From contig DFBQ01000154.1 of the NCBI GenBank assembly GCA_002367355.1, positions 1-8,058 on the forward strand: a stretch of DNA of 8,058 nt, written 5' to 3'. The position numbers and the translations under genes are program-made. The notes beneath the pieces are model-generated. The model searched no databases, was not told the origin of the DNA, and saw nothing but the letters and a program-made list of their open reading frames with translations. This DNA comes from Deltaproteobacteria bacterium UBA3076. GTDB lineage: Bacteria; Desulfobacterota; Dissulfuribacteria; Dissulfuribacterales; UBA3076. This document shows, piece by piece, positions 7,338-8,058 of the stretch (the stretch's first letter is position 1; each line of letters starts with the position of its first letter).

Positions 7338-7356
7338 AAAAACGGTGAAACTTCAG
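7338..7356 (-). repeat. Right terminal inverted repeat of the MITE
   Basis: Exact reverse complement of 7152-7170. Its outer edge meets the target duplication at 7357. Together with the left repeat it could pair into a long hairpin when the region is transcribed from either side. Confidence 0.93.
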
Positions 7357-7364
7357 TAGCCTAA
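7357..7364 (+). repeat. Target-site duplication of the MITE, right copy
   Basis: TAGCCTAA, identical to 7144-7151. On the minus strand it contains the TAG stop codon (7361-7363) of the HD-like gene, so the duplication keeps that stop intact. Confidence 0.93.
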
Positions 7365-7963
7365 TATAAAAGTTCATTTTTACTTTCTACCTCTCCCATG
7401 AAGCATTTCAAACCTTTGATATTTTTCTCAAGCGTTTCGCATTTCTTATCAACGGTGATACGAATCCAAGGGTTTGACCGTGCTTCGCTAATGCGCAACT
7501 CGATTTTTTCCGGAACATCGCTTGTTTCGAAACTGTATAGTACAGATTTGCTTCCCTCGCCTTTGGTTTTCAGCCTAGGCCTATTCCAAACCGAAAGTTC
7601 GTCAGCAAGGATAAGCAACATAGCAAGCGGTATGCTTTTATGATCGCTGCTATCAATAAAGTGCTCGTTGTCTTTATTCTTCGCAGCAAAACGGACCCAT
7701 TTGCTATTTTCGGTCATGTCATGGATCATGCAAGCCTCAGCGGCCAATTGAAGTGTTACGTAAAGCTGCTGGCTAAGTGCCTCCGATCGCCAAAGGTTTT
7801 CTGCAAGGTCAACAACAAAAAAGGCAGATGCTACTGAGTGGTTAAGGGGAAGGCAATCCCTGTAAAAGCCGGCAATAACTTCATGCTCATTTTTTGATTT
7901 GTTTTCCCGTAACCACCAGTGATATTTTTTTACAAAGGCCGAAGGCAAACTTCGCAGCATCAT
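7361..7963 (-). CDS. HD-domain-like protein, 5' end probably incomplete or frameshifted
   Basis: The 200-residue frame shows an HD-type metal-binding pattern: H42 (LNHSVASAF), H81-D82 (AAEACMIHDM), H108, and D121 in the helix PLAMLLILADELSVWNRPR. HD proteins are usually metal-dependent phosphohydrolases of nucleotides or phosphoesters; the substrate here is unknown. The C-terminal part (about 140-190) looks like a small beta-rich domain. The ATG at 7961-7963 has no clear SD, and the same frame stays open without any start codon to a TGA at 8054-8056, with protein-like residues (LLPDANQVDTNTWGTR) before the ATG. An ATG in another frame at 8050-8052 (MKDAK) precedes an A-rich run, so a frameshift near 8034-8044 may have separated the true start. 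The gene ends in the MITE target duplication. No signal peptide or membrane segment is obvious. Function is not assigned beyond the domain guess. Confidence 0.6.
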   Translation of the reverse strand: MMLRSLPSAFVKKYHWWLRENKSKNEHEVIAGFYRDCLPLNHSVASAFFVVDLAENLWRSEALSQQLYVTLQLAAEACMIHDMTENSKWVRFAAKNKDNEHFIDSSDHKSIPLAMLLILADELSVWNRPRLKTKGEGSKSVLYSFETSDVPEKIELRISEARSNPWIRITVDKKCETLEKNIKGLKCFMGEVESKNELLY

Positions 7964-8053
7964 GCGTGTGCCCCAGGTATTGGTGTCAACCTGGTTTGCA
8001 TCCGGAAGAAGCCACTGATATATTTTAAAAAGCTTATTTTGGCATCCTTCATA
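7964..8053 (-). pseudogene. Probable displaced 5' coding part of the HD-like gene
   Basis: Thirty codons in frame with 7361-7963, from just after a TGA (8054-8056) to the first ATG. The residues nearest the ATG, including QVDTNTWGTR, look like a continuation of the protein rather than a leader, and no ATG, GTG or TTG occurs in the stretch. Either the start lies in another frame at 8050-8052 and one base was lost or gained in the A-rich run around 8034-8044, or the gene extends beyond the window and is broken by the TGA. A sequencing or assembly error would look the same. Confidence 0.4.
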
Positions 8054-8058
8054 TCAAG

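Larger units (their letters stand above)
7152..7356. mobile_element. 205-base MITE with perfect 19-base terminal inverted repeats
   Basis: A small non-autonomous transposable element. Its ends are perfect inverted repeats: CTGAAGTTTCACCGTTTTT (7152-7170) and its exact complement (7338-7356). Both sides carry the 8-base duplication TAGCCTAA. Inside is a second perfect inverted repeat, TTGGGAAAGG (7180-7189) and CCTTTCCCAA (7280-7289), plus a 7-base-pair hairpin ATCATGA/TCATGAT (7193-7199 and 7207-7213). The interior is AT-rich and has no transposase gene, so mobility would need an enzyme supplied from elsewhere. The IS at the left of this window has different ends and is not the evident parent. 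Eight-base duplications occur in several IS families, and a first base C fits IS4-like elements, but the family cannot be fixed. The unblemished ends and duplication imply a recent insertion. Confidence 0.9.

Noticed and set aside
7640..7837. Plus-strand open frames opposite the HD-like gene
   Set aside because: They are complements of the minus-strand frame that carries the ordered H, HD and D residues, and they show no domain of their own.

Overview
The window reads as a bacterial chromosome segment with two housekeeping nucleotide-biosynthesis genes flanked by mobile-element DNA and a decaying locus. All recognisable genes lie on the minus strand, so transcription runs from the right end of the window to the left. 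The organism cannot be named from this sequence. An anaerobic, Desulfobacterota-like genome is my best guess: PurF is the propeptide-processed, four-cysteine (4Fe-4S) type, carB stands directly before purF without carA, and the IS is of the IS1634 type. That is inference only.

Layout from left to right. Positions 1-1900 hold an apparently intact IS1634-type (IS4 superfamily) transposase gene with its own strong promoter and ribosome-binding site, and related TTTTAGGG repeats at both sides that may mark the IS ends. After a short spacer, 2005-3435 is purF (first committed step of purine synthesis). A 92-base gap with a possible leader hairpin and a short CACAGAC repeat separates it from carB (3528-6761), the large subunit of carbamoyl phosphate synthase (pyrimidines and arginine). 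carB and purF probably share a transcript starting from a TATAAT-containing site about 45 bases upstream of carB. Both enzymes use glutamine-derived nitrogen; CarB needs a CarA partner that is not in the window.

Positions 6762-7360 carry no intact gene. They hold the carB promoter region, a 55-codon open stretch that looks like the end of a broken gene, and a 205-base MITE with perfect 19-base terminal inverted repeats and a perfect 8-base target duplication. The MITE sits exactly at the stop codon of the last gene (7361-7963), an HD-domain-like protein whose 5' end is probably frameshifted or incomplete.

The best-supported new observation is the MITE: small, non-coding, bounded precisely, and inserted so that the target duplication preserves the neighbouring stop codon. 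I see no CRISPR array, tRNA, rRNA, or multi-gene defence system that the sequence would support.
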